Origin: Verrucomicrobiota bacterium
Lineage (GTDB): Bacteria; Verrucomicrobiota; Verrucomicrobiia; Chthoniobacterales; SZAS-18
Direction: 5' to 3'
Length of the DNA: 64,000 bases
Assembly (NCBI GenBank): GCA_018240025.1
Contig: JAFEGM010000006.1
Coordinates: forward strand, 1-64,000
Under the pieces are notes generated by a model. It was not told the origin of the DNA, made no database searches, and worked only from the letters and a program-made list of their open reading frames with translations. This document shows, in pieces, positions 50,506 to 59,425 of the stretch. A program made the translations under genes and the position numbers. The first letter of the stretch is position 1. Every line of letters begins with the position of its first letter.

Positions 50506-53500
50506 ATGGCCACCGCCCGCCTCCGCCTTCTTTTCGTCCTGCTCTTGGTTGTCGGTATCGCGCCCGCCGGGTGGGCGCAGACTCTCACCGTCTCGGTCGC
50601 CCCGTCCGCCCCGAGCATTCCCGAGGGCTCCAGCCTCGCCTTGGTGGCAACTCCGAGCGAGGCCACCGGCGTGACCCTGCAGTGGTCGCGCGACGGCAGT
50701 GTCCTGACGGGCGAAACCGGAGCCATGCTGCTGGTGGACAACCTCCGCTTCGGCGACGCCGGCGCGGTGTTTTCCGTCGTCGCGACCCGCACGTCCGACG
50801 GTGCCACCGCCAGCGCCGCCACCTCGCCCCTCGATATCACGGTCAATCTCGGGACCGACTTCGTGGTGCAGACCAGCGCCGCCCGCGGCCCGGGAACGCT
50901 GCGGGAGGCTGTCAATCTCACGCAAACCAGCCAGGCGACGGCCGGGGTCCCGCGCATCGTCACCTTCGCCGCCGGCCTCAGCGGCGCGGTCATCCCGTGG
51001 ACCACGGATGCACTCATCGATTCCGATCAGCAGGCCGTGGTCGATGCTACCGCGCTGGCCGCCGGTGTGACTCTCGATGCCGGCGGGACGCGCCGGCATT
51101 TCACGCTGACCGTGGCCGGCAATCTCGAGCTGCGCCGCCTCAGCCTGATCAACGGCAACGGCTCCGGTGCGCTCACGTCCGGTTCCGGCGGCGCGATCTA
51201 CAGCGAGGGCGCGCTGCGGTTGGTCGCCTGCATCATCCGCAACTGCACCGCCACCACCGGCGGAGCGGTCTTCCACGTGGGTGATCCTCTTTCCGTGATC
51301 GGCTCCGTCATCCGCGACAATGCCAGCACCGGCGCGGGCGGCGGACTGGTCGCGACCGGCGGGCAGATCTCGGTCCAGAGCACTTCGTTCATCGGCAACA
51401 GCGCCCAGGGCAACAGCGGCGGCCTGCGCGTCGCGGTCGGGGCGAACCCGGCCGTGGTCAGCGTCAGCGACTGTCTCTTCCTCGACAACTCCAGCGGACT
51501 CTCCGCCGGCGGCGCGTCCTTCAACGGGGTGGACGGGAGTTCGTTTTCGCTCACGCGCAGTCGTTTCGAGCGGAATGTCGCCGCGGTGGCCGGCGGCGGA
51601 CTGCTGCACTTCGTGGGCGATCTGCAGGTGACCGACTCCTCCTTCGTCGCCAACACCGCGACCTCCGGCGGCGGCGCCTACCTGCAATCGGGCGGCAACG
51701 TGGCCCTCACGCAGTGCACTATCGGAGGCAATGTGGTGAGCACTTCCGCCGGCGGTTCCGGGGCGGGTGGCGGGCTCTTCGTCTTCCGCGGCTCGGCGGT
51801 GCTGCGGCATTGCACCGTGGCCGGAAACAGCGCGCTGGGCGCAGGCTCGACCGGCGCCGGCCTGCAGCTGCAGGCCCCGGCCGCGCTCGATCTCGGCAAC
51901 AGCATTCTGGCCGGCAACAGCACGCCTGACGACACCGGGGCGGACCTCAACTTCACCGGCGGCACCGTCGTCGCGGGCGAGGCCAACCTGATCGGCAACA
52001 ACGACTCCGTCCAAACCGTCTTTCCCGCCGGTGCGCTGGCCGGCACGCTCGCCAATCCGCTCGACCCACGGCTCGATGCCGTCGGCCTCCACGGCGGCAA
52101 CACGCTGACCGCCCCGCCGCTCGACGGCAGCGCGGCCCTCGACGCGGCCACGGGCAACACCTCGCCGACGCTCGATCAGCGCGGCTTCCCGCGGGCGGTC
52201 GGCGCGGCCTCCGACCTCGGCGCCGTCGAACGCGGCCCGGTGGTGACGGTGGCCAGCACGGCCGGGTCCGGCCCCGGCTCGCTGCGCGCCGCCATCGACG
52301 CCGCCACCGGCGACACCCGCATTCGCCTCGACGCGTCGCTGAGCGGACAGACCGTCGCCCTGACCGGCTCCGCGCTGGTCGTGCCGGCCGGCCGGGTCAT
52401 CGAGATCAATGCCTCCAATCTCCCCGCGGGGCTGAAGCTCACGGGCAGCACGCTGCCGCGCGTCTTCGATGTCGCCGCCGGCGGTGCGCTGACGCTGCGG
52501 CGGGTGGCCATCAGCGCCACCGCCCAGGCCGGCGCCCAGCCCGGTGTGGCGGTCCGCAGCTTCGGCGGCGTAACCCTGACGGAATGCGACCTCGGCGGCA
52601 TTGTCACGGACGGCGAAGCGAGCTGCCTCTTCGTCGGCGGCGGCATTGCCAGCATCGAGCGCAGCACCTTCGGCCGCGGCTCCGCCAGCGGCGGCAACGG
52701 CGGCGCGATCGTGGTGGACGGTTCCGACACGCAGGCCTGGCTGGTCAATTCGACCATCGCTGATCACCAGGGCAGCGGCGCCGGGCGCGCGGGCGGCCTG
52801 ACGGTGCGCAACGGGGCCTTCGCCAGCCTGCTGCACGTCACCCTCACCAACTGCAGCGGTGGCACGGGCGCGGCCGGCGGCCTGTATCTGCTCAACGGCG
52901 CGGAGGCGCGGCTCGAGCGCAGCATTCTCGCCGCCAACACTGGCGGCGCCGGGGCGGACATCAACAACAGCGGTTCGACCGTGACCGCCGCCGGGCCCAA
53001 TCTGCTCGGGGTCAATGCCACCGTCAGTGCGCAGTTCCCGGCCGGACCGCTCGTCGGCACGGCGGCCGCGCCGCTGCCGCCGCGGCTCTCCGCGCTCGGC
53101 AGCAACGGGGGCTTCACCCCGACGGCCTTCCCGCAAATCGGCAGCCCGGCGTTGGATGCCGCCGGCACCTCGCCTCTGGCCGTTGACCAGCGGGGTCAGC
53201 CGCGCGGCAACCTGGCCAAGGACGACCTCGGCGCGGTCGAGGTCGGTCTGAACGACCCGGCCAGTACGCGCCTGATCAACGTCTCGACCCGTCTGCGCGC
53301 CGGGACCGGCACGAGCGTGCCGATCGCCGGTTTCGCCATCCGCGGCGGCCCGAAGAAGGTGGCCATCCGCGTGCTCGGCCCGACCCTCGCGGCCTTCGGC
53401 GTGCCCGAGGTGCTGGCCAATCCGACCCTCCAGCTCGTCCGCCAGTCCGACGGCGCCACGCTCGCCACCAATGACGACTGGCAGACCGACGCCGCCTCGG

Positions 53501-54042
53501 CGCAGGAGTTGACCAATGCGAATCTCGCGCTGCCGAACGCTCGCGAGAGCGGCCTGGTGGCCACGCTCGCGGAGGGCACCTACACCGCGATTGTCCGCGG
53601 CGTCTCGGACGGAACCGGCAACTGCCTCGTCGAAGTGTACGACCTGGATCGCGCGGCCAGTCCGCGCTTGGTCAACCTCTCCACCCGCGGCCCCGCCGGC
53701 CTCGGGGACAACGCAATGATCGCCGGTCTCGTGGTCGGTCCCGGCCAGACCAAACGCGTGGTCGTGCGCTCGCTCGGACCCACCCTGACCGCCTTCGGCG
53801 TCTCCGGCGCGCTGCAGGATCCGACCATCGAAGTGCGCGACGCCAACGGCGCCGTCATCGCCAGCAATGACGACTGGCAATCCACCCAGTCCGCCGAACT
53901 GGCCGCCTCGGGCTTCGCCCCGCCCGATTCCCGCGAGCCCGCCGTCCTCCTCAACCTCAACCCCGGCTCCTACACCGCCATCGTCCGCGGCAAGAACAAC
54001 ACCCAGGGCAACGCCATCGTCGAAGTCTACGAACTCCAGTAG
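50506..54042 (+). CDS. Large secreted beta-helix protein with two ISTR/VEVYDL modules
   Basis: This 1178-residue protein has a signal peptide (MATARLRLLFVLLLVVGIA, cleaved near residue 25, AWA/QTL), then an Ig-like domain (28-115). Two right-handed beta-helix parts follow, each opened by a CSLREA-like motif: GPGTLREAVNLTQ near 128 and GPGSLRAAIDAATG near 590. They contain repeats such as CTATTGGAVFHVGDP and AGGGLFVFRGSAVLRHCTVAGN. The last 260 residues are two ISTR/VEVYDL modules in tandem (about 919-1050 and 1052-1178). Such proteins usually lie at the cell surface and bind or act on polysaccharides; no catalytic residues could be assigned. A palindromic element begins at the last base of the TAG stop. 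Confidence 0.85.
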   Translation: MATARLRLLFVLLLVVGIAPAGWAQTLTVSVAPSAPSIPEGSSLALVATPSEATGVTLQWSRDGSVLTGETGAMLLVDNLRFGDAGAVFSVVATRTSDGATASAATSPLDITVNLGTDFVVQTSAARGPGTLREAVNLTQTSQATAGVPRIVTFAAGLSGAVIPWTTDALIDSDQQAVVDATALAAGVTLDAGGTRRHFTLTVAGNLELRRLSLINGNGSGALTSGSGGAIYSEGALRLVACIIRNCTATTGGAVFHVGDPLSVIGSVIRDNASTGAGGGLVATGGQISVQSTSFIGNSAQGNSGGLRVAVGANPAVVSVSDCLFLDNSSGLSAGGASFNGVDGSSFSLTRSRFERNVAAVAGGGLLHFVGDLQVTDSSFVANTATSGGGAYLQSGGNVALTQCTIGGNVVSTSAGGSGAGGGLFVFRGSAVLRHCTVAGNSALGAGSTGAGLQLQAPAALDLGNSILAGNSTPDDTGADLNFTGGTVVAGEANLIGNNDSVQTVFPAGALAGTLANPLDPRLDAVGLHGGNTLTAPPLDGSAALDAATGNTSPTLDQRGFPRAVGAASDLGAVERGPVVTVASTAGSGPGSLRAAIDAATGDTRIRLDASLSGQTVALTGSALVVPAGRVIEINASNLPAGLKLTGSTLPRVFDVAAGGALTLRRVAISATAQAGAQPGVAVRSFGGVTLTECDLGGIVTDGEASCLFVGGGIASIERSTFGRGSASGGNGGAIVVDGSDTQAWLVNSTIADHQGSGAGRAGGLTVRNGAFASLLHVTLTNCSGGTGAAGGLYLLNGAEARLERSILAANTGGAGADINNSGSTVTAAGPNLLGVNATVSAQFPAGPLVGTAAAPLPPRLSALGSNGGFTPTAFPQIGSPALDAAGTSPLAVDQRGQPRGNLAKDDLGAVEVGLNDPASTRLINVSTRLRAGTGTSVPIAGFAIRGGPKKVAIRVLGPTLAAFGVPEVLANPTLQLVRQSDGATLATNDDWQTDAASAQELTNANLALPNARESGLVATLAEGTYTAIVRGVSDGTGNCLVEVYDLDRAASPRLVNLSTRGPAGLGDNAMIAGLVVGPGQTKRVVVRSLGPTLTAFGVSGALQDPTIEVRDANGAVIASNDDWQSTQSAELAASGFAPPDSREPAVLLNLNPGSYTAIVRGKNNTQGNAIVEVYELQ

Positions 54043-54167
54043 CCTCGCTGAGGCTCGGCATAGGCGATAGGCAATAGACGATAGGCAATAGCGCCGGGGG
54101 TGACGTCCCTGCGCCGACTATCGACTATGGCCTATCGCCTATCGCCTATGCCGAGCCTTAGCGAGGC
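54042..54167. repeat. Inverted-arm palindromic element, copy 2
   Basis: The left arm GCCTCGCTGAGGC (54042-54054) shares its first G with the stop codon TAG of the beta-helix gene, then continues GGCATAGGCGATAGG. The right arm is the inverted copy, GCCTATCGCCTATGCC to GCCTTAGCGAGGC (54155-54167). Its right end is 58 bases upstream of the DUF1800 gene start, so it lies in the gap between two surface protein genes. Confidence 0.85.
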
Positions 54168-54224
54168 GAGCCCGCAACTTCTGCCGCGGGTGGGTGTTTC
54201 AACCTCCAAGCTCCTCCTCCGGCC

Positions 54225-57053
54225 ATGCTTCCTCCTCTGCGCTTTCTGGCGGTCCGTTTCGGGCTCTGCCTCGCTCTCGCTTCTGGTTTGGCGGCCGCGC
54301 CGATCCTCAAGAACATTTCGACGCGGCTGAAGGTCGAGACGGGGGACAGCGTGGCCATCGCGGGCTTCGTGGTGCAGGGCGCAGGGCAGAAACGGGTGCT
54401 GGTGCGAGGCAAAGGTCCCTCGTTGGCGCAGGCGGGCATCACCAACGCGCTGACGAATCCGTTCCTGCAGCTCAACGACGCGACGGGCGCGGCCATCGCC
54501 ACCAACGACAACTGGCGGCAGACGCAGGAGGCGGACATCACGGCCAGCGGGCTGGCGCCCGGGAACGATAACGAGTCGGCCCTCATCGCCACGCTCGACC
54601 CGGGCAATTACACGGTCTTCCTGCGCGGGGCCGACGGTGGCACCGGGGTCGGACTGGTGGAGGTGTTCGACCTCGACCAGACGGTCACCGCCACGGCCAT
54701 CAACATCTCGACCCGCGGCATCGTCCGCACAGGCAACGACGTCATGATCGGCGGCTTCGTCATCGGCGGCACCGGCAGCAAACGCGTCCTCGTGCGCGCC
54801 ATCGGTCCTGCCCTGGCGCCGTATGGCGTGCCGAACGTGCTGGCCGATCCGAACGTGGAACTGGTCAACGCCGCCGGGCAGCGGGTGGCGCTGAACGACG
54901 ACTGGCGCGCCACGCAGGAGGCGGACATCGTGGCCAGCGGCTTCGCCCCGACGAACGACAAGGAAAGCGCCATTCTGGCCACCCTCGAGCCGGGCGCCTA
55001 CACGGCCATCGTCCGCGGCGCCGGGAGCAGCACGGGCAATGCGCTGATCGAGGTCTACGACCTCGCGCCCACCACGCCGGCCCCGCCGGCGGATCAGCTC
55101 TATCTTTCCACCCTGCGGGCCGCGCCCGGCGCGACGACGGGCGCCTCTGGCTCGGCGGCGTTGAGTCTGGCGGCGGACCTGACCAGCATCGTGGTCAGCG
55201 TCAGCTATTCGAATCTCTCCAGCCTGACCACCAGCGCGCATCTGGAGGATCGCAACGGCGTCAATCTCTTCGACCTCAACCCGCGCACCCTCCGGCCGGA
55301 CGGCACCTGGCTCTGGACGCTGGAGCCGGTCGGGCCCTACTCGATCGATCAGCTCATCGAACTGCTCCGCTCGGGGCAGATCGTGGTCCGGGTCTACACG
55401 GTCAATTTTCCCAACGGCGAACTCGTGGGCGGCTTCACCCAGGCCAACGGCTCGCGGGTCTTCACACCGCCCGCGCCGCCGCCGCCGGCGCCGATCACCC
55501 CGGCGGACGACAACGACGCGGTCCGTTTCCTCGCCCAGGCGACGTTCGGGCCCACCGAGGCCGAAATCGCCCGGGTCCGTTCGCGGGGCTATGCGGGCTG
55601 GCTCGATGACCAGTTCGCCGCCGCGCCCAGCTTCCTGCTGCCTTACGTCGATGCGAACTACGATCCGAACGCGACCACGCCGAACCCGTCCAGCCCCGCG
55701 TGGTCGTACTACGGTTGGTGGAAGAACGCGGTGCAGGCGCCCGACCAGCTGCGACAGCGCACAGCCTGGGCGCTGGCGCAGATCCTGGTCGTCTCGACCG
55801 ATTCCCAGGGCATCAACAACAATCCCTACGCCATCGCGGCCTACTACGACGTCCTGCTGAAGGACGCCTTCGGCAATTTCCGCACCCTGCTCGAGGACAT
55901 CACGCTCAATCCGGGCATGGGCCTGTTCCTCGACATGCTCGGGAACAACAAGGGCAACGTCACCACCGGCACGAACCCGAACGAAAACTACGCGCGCGAA
56001 ATCCTGCAGCTCTTCTCGATCGGCCTGTTCCAGGTTTATCCCGACAACACGCTCAAGCTGGACGCCCGCGGCTTCCCTATCAGCACCTACGGGCAGGAAG
56101 CGATCACGGGTTTCGCCCGGGTGTTCACCGGCTGGAACTTCGGCACCGCCAGCCAGGTCAACGGCGCCCGCCTGCGCACCCCCATGGCGGTCAACGCGAA
56201 CCAGCATGAGCCCGGTTCGAAGCTGCTGCTCGACGGCTACACCATTCCGGCCACGACCGGGGCGGTCACGGCGGCCACGGCCAACAACGACCTGCGGCTC
56301 GCGCTCGACAACATCTTCAACCATCCCAACGTCGGCCCCTTCCTCGCCTACCGCCTCATTCAGCGGCTGGTCACGAGCAATCCGAGCCCCGGCTACATCT
56401 ACCGCGTCGCCCGCACCTTCGAGAACAACGGCGCCGGTGTGCGGGGCGACCTGCGCGCAGTGGTCAGGGCCATCCTGACCGACTACGAAGCGCGCAGCAA
56501 TGCCCTCATCGGCTTCCAGGCCGCGGGCAAGCTGCGCGAGCCGGTTCTGCGCGTGACGCATCTTCTGCGGCTGCATGGCGCCACCTCGCCGACCGGTGTG
56601 TTCCGCCTCGCGGTGCTCGACAACGAACTCGGCCAGACGCCGCTGCGGCCGGCCACGGTCTTCAATTTCTACACGCCCGACTACGCCGCGCCGGGCGCGA
56701 TCACCAGCGCCGGGGTGGTTGGCCCGGAGTTCGAGATCACCACCGCGACCACTTCCATCACAGTCAGCAACTACCTGCGAACCGTCATCTTCACGGGCGC
56801 CGGCCCGGGCACCGACCGCATCACGCTCACGCTCGATCCGGCCCTCCTCAGCCAGGCGACCAACAACGCCAACATCCCCGCCCTCATCGACCGGCTGAAC
56901 ACGCTCTACTGCGCCGGTCAGCTCAATGCGGCTGCCCGCAGCGCGCTCATCGACGCGGTCACGGCCATCACGCCGGCCAGCGACGGCACGACCAAGGTCC
57001 GCAGCGCGCTCCAACTCATCGTCACTTCGCCCCAATTCGCCGTCCAGCGCTGA
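54225..57053 (+). CDS. DUF1800 protein with ISTR modules and CHRD domain
   Basis: This 942-residue secreted protein begins MLPPLRFLAVRFGLCLALAS (signal peptide about 24 residues). Two ISTR/VEVYDL modules follow (about 28-147 and 149-272), then a CHRD-like domain (about 283-410, LYLSTLRAAPGATTGASGS, SAHLEDRNGVNLFDLNP). A Pro-rich linker and a DUF1800 domain end the protein (about 433-942). The DUF1800 part has AVRFLAQATFGPTEAEIARV, GNNKGNVTTGTNPNENYARE, LQLFSIGLFQVYPDN and RPATVFNFYTPDYAAPG. DUF1800 proteins are exported and of unknown function. The next gene, 23 bases on, encodes the usual DUF1501 partner. Confidence 0.9.
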   Translation: MLPPLRFLAVRFGLCLALASGLAAAPILKNISTRLKVETGDSVAIAGFVVQGAGQKRVLVRGKGPSLAQAGITNALTNPFLQLNDATGAAIATNDNWRQTQEADITASGLAPGNDNESALIATLDPGNYTVFLRGADGGTGVGLVEVFDLDQTVTATAINISTRGIVRTGNDVMIGGFVIGGTGSKRVLVRAIGPALAPYGVPNVLADPNVELVNAAGQRVALNDDWRATQEADIVASGFAPTNDKESAILATLEPGAYTAIVRGAGSSTGNALIEVYDLAPTTPAPPADQLYLSTLRAAPGATTGASGSAALSLAADLTSIVVSVSYSNLSSLTTSAHLEDRNGVNLFDLNPRTLRPDGTWLWTLEPVGPYSIDQLIELLRSGQIVVRVYTVNFPNGELVGGFTQANGSRVFTPPAPPPPAPITPADDNDAVRFLAQATFGPTEAEIARVRSRGYAGWLDDQFAAAPSFLLPYVDANYDPNATTPNPSSPAWSYYGWWKNAVQAPDQLRQRTAWALAQILVVSTDSQGINNNPYAIAAYYDVLLKDAFGNFRTLLEDITLNPGMGLFLDMLGNNKGNVTTGTNPNENYAREILQLFSIGLFQVYPDNTLKLDARGFPISTYGQEAITGFARVFTGWNFGTASQVNGARLRTPMAVNANQHEPGSKLLLDGYTIPATTGAVTAATANNDLRLALDNIFNHPNVGPFLAYRLIQRLVTSNPSPGYIYRVARTFENNGAGVRGDLRAVVRAILTDYEARSNALIGFQAAGKLREPVLRVTHLLRLHGATSPTGVFRLAVLDNELGQTPLRPATVFNFYTPDYAAPGAITSAGVVGPEFEITTATTSITVSNYLRTVIFTGAGPGTDRITLTLDPALLSQATNNANIPALIDRLNTLYCAGQLNAAARSALIDAVTAITPASDGTTKVRSALQLIVTSPQFAVQR

Positions 57054-57076
57054 TCCACCCCTGCTCCTTCCCGCCC

Positions 57077-58480
57077 ATGGACTCTCCGAATCTCCTCACG
57101 CGCCGTTCTTTCCTGCGCCAGGCCGCCTGCGCCGCCCTCGGGGTCGGGGGGCTGACCGGCGCGATGCTCGACCTGCGCCGCATCGCCGCGGCCACGATCG
57201 GCAACACCGACATCCTCAGCGGCGACTACAAGGCCCTCGTTTGTGTCTTCCTCTACGGCGGCAACGACGCCAACAACATGGTCGTGCCGGTCGATGCCAC
57301 CCACTACGCCGCTTATGCGGCGGCGCGTGGGGCCATCGCGCTGCCGCAGAGCTCGCTGGTCGGGCTCTCGCCGTTGACCAACACAGGCGTGGACTACGGC
57401 CTGAACGGTGCCATGCCCGAATTGGCCGCGCTTTTCAACGGCCGCAAAGCGGCGCTGTTGGGCAATGTGGGTTCGCTGCTCGCCCCCATCACCAAGGACG
57501 ACTACAATGCGCGGCGCAACGTCCCGCCGTCGCTCTTCTCGCACAGCGACCAGCAGACGCAGTGGCAGACCAGCGTGCCCGACGTCATCAGCCGCTCGGG
57601 CTGGGGTGGGCGCACGGCCGACCTCCTGGCGGCGCTCAACGACAGCCAGCAGGTCAGCATCGCCATCTCGCTTTCAGGTTCGAACACCTTCCAGGTCGGC
57701 AATCAGGTGGTCCCCTTCAGCGTCTCGCCCAGCGGCACGGTCGGACTGACCGACTACAACTCTGGCAGCGCCAATTCGAACGCGCGCTCGCGGGCCATTG
57801 ACCAGCTCCTGACGCTTTCCGGCCAGAGCTCGAACCTCTTCGAGAAGCAGTTCGGCGGCACCATCCGGGGCGCGCTCGACACCAACAACATCCTCAACGG
57901 TGCGCTGCGCCTGACCGATCCTGCGCAGGGCGGCACCGCCCTGAGCACGGTCTTCCCGACGACGTCCCTGGGCAATCAGCTCAAGATGGTGGCCCGGCTC
58001 ATCCGCGGCCGCGAGACGCTCAATCTGCGCCGCCAGGTCTTCTTCGTCTCGGTGGGCGGATTCGACACCCACACCAATCAGGTGGCGGCCCAGGCCACGC
58101 TGTTGCAGGAGCTCAGCCAGGGACTCGATGCCTTCTATAAAGCCACCGTGGAGATGAACGTGGCCGAGAGCGTGACCGCCTTCACCGCTTCCGACTTCGC
58201 CCGCACCTTCCCCACGAACGGCACCGGCTCCGACCACGGCTGGGGCAGCCACCATCTCGTGGTCGGCGGCGCCGTCCGCGGCGGCGACATCTACGGCCGC
58301 ATGCCGACCCTCGTGGTCAACGGCCCCGACGACACCGGCCAGGGCCGCTGGATCCCGACCACCTCCGTCGACGAATACGCCGCCACCCTGGCTCGCTGGT
58401 TCGGGGTCAATGCCGGCGACCTCAGCTATGCGCTGCCGAACATCGGCCGGTTCGCGCAGCCGAACCTGGGGTTCCTGTAG
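57077..58480 (+). CDS. DUF1501 family exported protein
   Basis: A 467-residue protein with a twin-arginine signal (LLTRRSFLRQAACAALGVGG, Arg9-Arg10), so it should be exported folded, perhaps with a bound cofactor or metal. The DUF1501 domain, related to alkaline phosphatase/sulfatase folds, covers the mature part: ALVCVFLYGGNDANNMVVP (start), FFVSVGGFDTHTNQVA and DHGWGSHHLVVGGAVRGGDIYG (end). It is paired with DUF1800 in many bacteria, and both probably act together on the surface. No catalytic activity is established. The gene follows the DUF1800 gene by 23 bases. Confidence 0.93.
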   Translation: MDSPNLLTRRSFLRQAACAALGVGGLTGAMLDLRRIAAATIGNTDILSGDYKALVCVFLYGGNDANNMVVPVDATHYAAYAAARGAIALPQSSLVGLSPLTNTGVDYGLNGAMPELAALFNGRKAALLGNVGSLLAPITKDDYNARRNVPPSLFSHSDQQTQWQTSVPDVISRSGWGGRTADLLAALNDSQQVSIAISLSGSNTFQVGNQVVPFSVSPSGTVGLTDYNSGSANSNARSRAIDQLLTLSGQSSNLFEKQFGGTIRGALDTNNILNGALRLTDPAQGGTALSTVFPTTSLGNQLKMVARLIRGRETLNLRRQVFFVSVGGFDTHTNQVAAQATLLQELSQGLDAFYKATVEMNVAESVTAFTASDFARTFPTNGTGSDHGWGSHHLVVGGAVRGGDIYGRMPTLVVNGPDDTGQGRWIPTTSVDEYAATLARWFGVNAGDLSYALPNIGRFAQPNLGFL

Positions 58481-58503
58481 ACCTGGGCGGAGCGGCATCC
58501 AAG

Positions 58504-58560
58504 GGAGGCTCACGCGAAGGGGCGAAAGGGGGCGAAGGCGCGAAGAGAAAAGAGGGTGGG
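58504..58560. repeat. CACGAAGG-type dispersed repeat, copy 2
   Basis: GGAGGCTCACGCGAAGG (58504-58520) followed by GGCGAAAGGGGGCGAAGGCGCGAAG-like units. The same 17-mer with one change is at 1784-1800. It lies 24 bases after the DUF1501 stop. The remaining gap to the tRNA holds a CTTG/CCTT-rich low-complexity stretch (about 58642-58690) and no gene. Confidence 0.55.
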
Positions 58561-58750
58561 GAGGGGTTGGGAAAGGCGTCGTCCCCATTCAGGGAGTGGG
58601 CCTGGGAATGGAGGGGGGCGCGGGCCTGATCGCCTTCCTTGTGCTTTGTCCCTTGCTCCTTCCTTGATGCTTGAATCCTGCCTCTTGAACCTTCCCCGCC
58701 AGCGAGTGGTTGCGCGTTGCCCGAACCCCGCTATGGTCCATCCTCCGGGA

Positions 58751-58824
58751 TGCCCTGTGGTGTAACGGTAACACAGCTGACTTTGGACCAGCTTTTCTAG
58801 GTTCGAATCCTAGCGGGGCAGCCA
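58751..58824 (+). tRNA. tRNA-Gln (TTG)
   Basis: A 74-nt gene with encoded CCA (58822-58824). Acceptor TGCCCTG (58751-58757) pairs with CGGGGCA (58814-58820) with one G-T wobble. The anticodon loop CTTTGGA (58781-58787) has anticodon TTG at 58783-58785, and the T arm contains GGTTCGAATCC. It lies 100 bases upstream of rpsO on the same strand. Confidence 0.95.
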
Positions 58825-58924
58825 ACTTCATCACAATCAACCAGCCAAACTCTGGCAGCGAAACGGCTGTCGCTCGCCAACGCGGACAACGTCACTCCCG
58901 GTGATCGCGTCCACCAAGCCAATC

Positions 58925-59179
58925 ATGTCTACTGAATCGTCTGCTTCCACGCTCCGCCTCCACGACAAAGACACCGGCAGCGCCGATGTCCAGGTCGCTC
59001 TCCTGTCGGAGCGCATTGCCCACCTGACCGAGCACCTCAAGACCCACGTGAAGGACCATTCCTCGCGCCGCGGTCTGCTCCAGATGGTGGCCCGTCGCCG
59101 CAGCCTGCTGGACTACCTCCAGCGCACGGCGAATGACCGCTACAAGGCGGTCATCGCCAAGCTTGGCCTGCGCAAGTAA
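58925..59179 (+). CDS. rpsO: 30S ribosomal protein S15
   Basis: This 84-residue protein is S15, which binds 16S rRNA early in 30S assembly. The conserved segments are [26 protein letters not shown] (split here), [20 protein letters not shown] and [19 protein letters not shown]. The ATG at 58925 ([16 protein letters not shown]) was chosen; an earlier in-frame start adds eight residues. A hairpin follows the gene and pnp lies downstream, the usual rpsO-pnp order. Confidence 0.97.
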   Translation: MSTESSASTLRLHDKDTGSADVQVALLSERIAHLTEHLKTHVKDHSSRRGLLQMVARRRSLLDYLQRTANDRYKAVIAKLGLRK

Positions 59180-59194
59180 CCAGATTTTTCCCCG

Positions 59195-59235
59195 AGGGGC
59201 GGCTCAACGAAAGGCGGGCCGCCCCTTCGTGTTTT
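59195..59235 (+). terminator. Hairpin after rpsO
   Basis: AGGGGCGGC (59195-59203) pairs with GCCGCCCCT (59218-59226) as a 9-bp stem. It is followed by TCGTGTTTTCC, a weak T stretch. It lies 15 bases after the rpsO stop. It may terminate or attenuate transcription into pnp. Confidence 0.6.
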
Positions 59236-59320
59236 CCCCAGGATTCCCCCAAACCAACCCCAAAACCCAGGACCCACCAGACGCCAGCCAGCCAGCTGAC
59301 CCTTCCCACTTTTCCATCGC

Positions 59321-59366
59321 TAGGTTTCAGCCGCCTCCGCCTCCGCGACCCGGCGGCTGAAACCTA
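59321..59366 (+). promoter_or_regulatory. Long leader hairpin before pnp
   Basis: A perfect 15-bp stem (TAGGTTTCAGCCGCC at 59321-59335 with its complement at 59352-59366) has a 16-nt loop. It sits 59 bases upstream of the pnp start codon. In E. coli a long stem in the pnp leader is cut by RNase III and used by PNPase to control its own mRNA; a similar role here is a hypothesis. Confidence 0.65.
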
Positions 59367-59425
59367 AGGATGGAGCAGGGCGGTCAGTCGGACGCGGCGG
59401 GCGGGCAATGGGTCCGCCTACCCAC

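Noticed and set aside
50491-53880. Very long minus-strand open frame opposite the beta-helix gene
   Set aside because: Composition is low-complexity (Gly, Ala, Arg) and there is no start signal or motif. The plus strand has a signal peptide and repeated beta-helix turns.
54132-57035. Minus-strand frame opposite the DUF1800 gene
   Set aside because: A high-GC shadow without motifs; DUF1800 motifs are clear on the plus strand.
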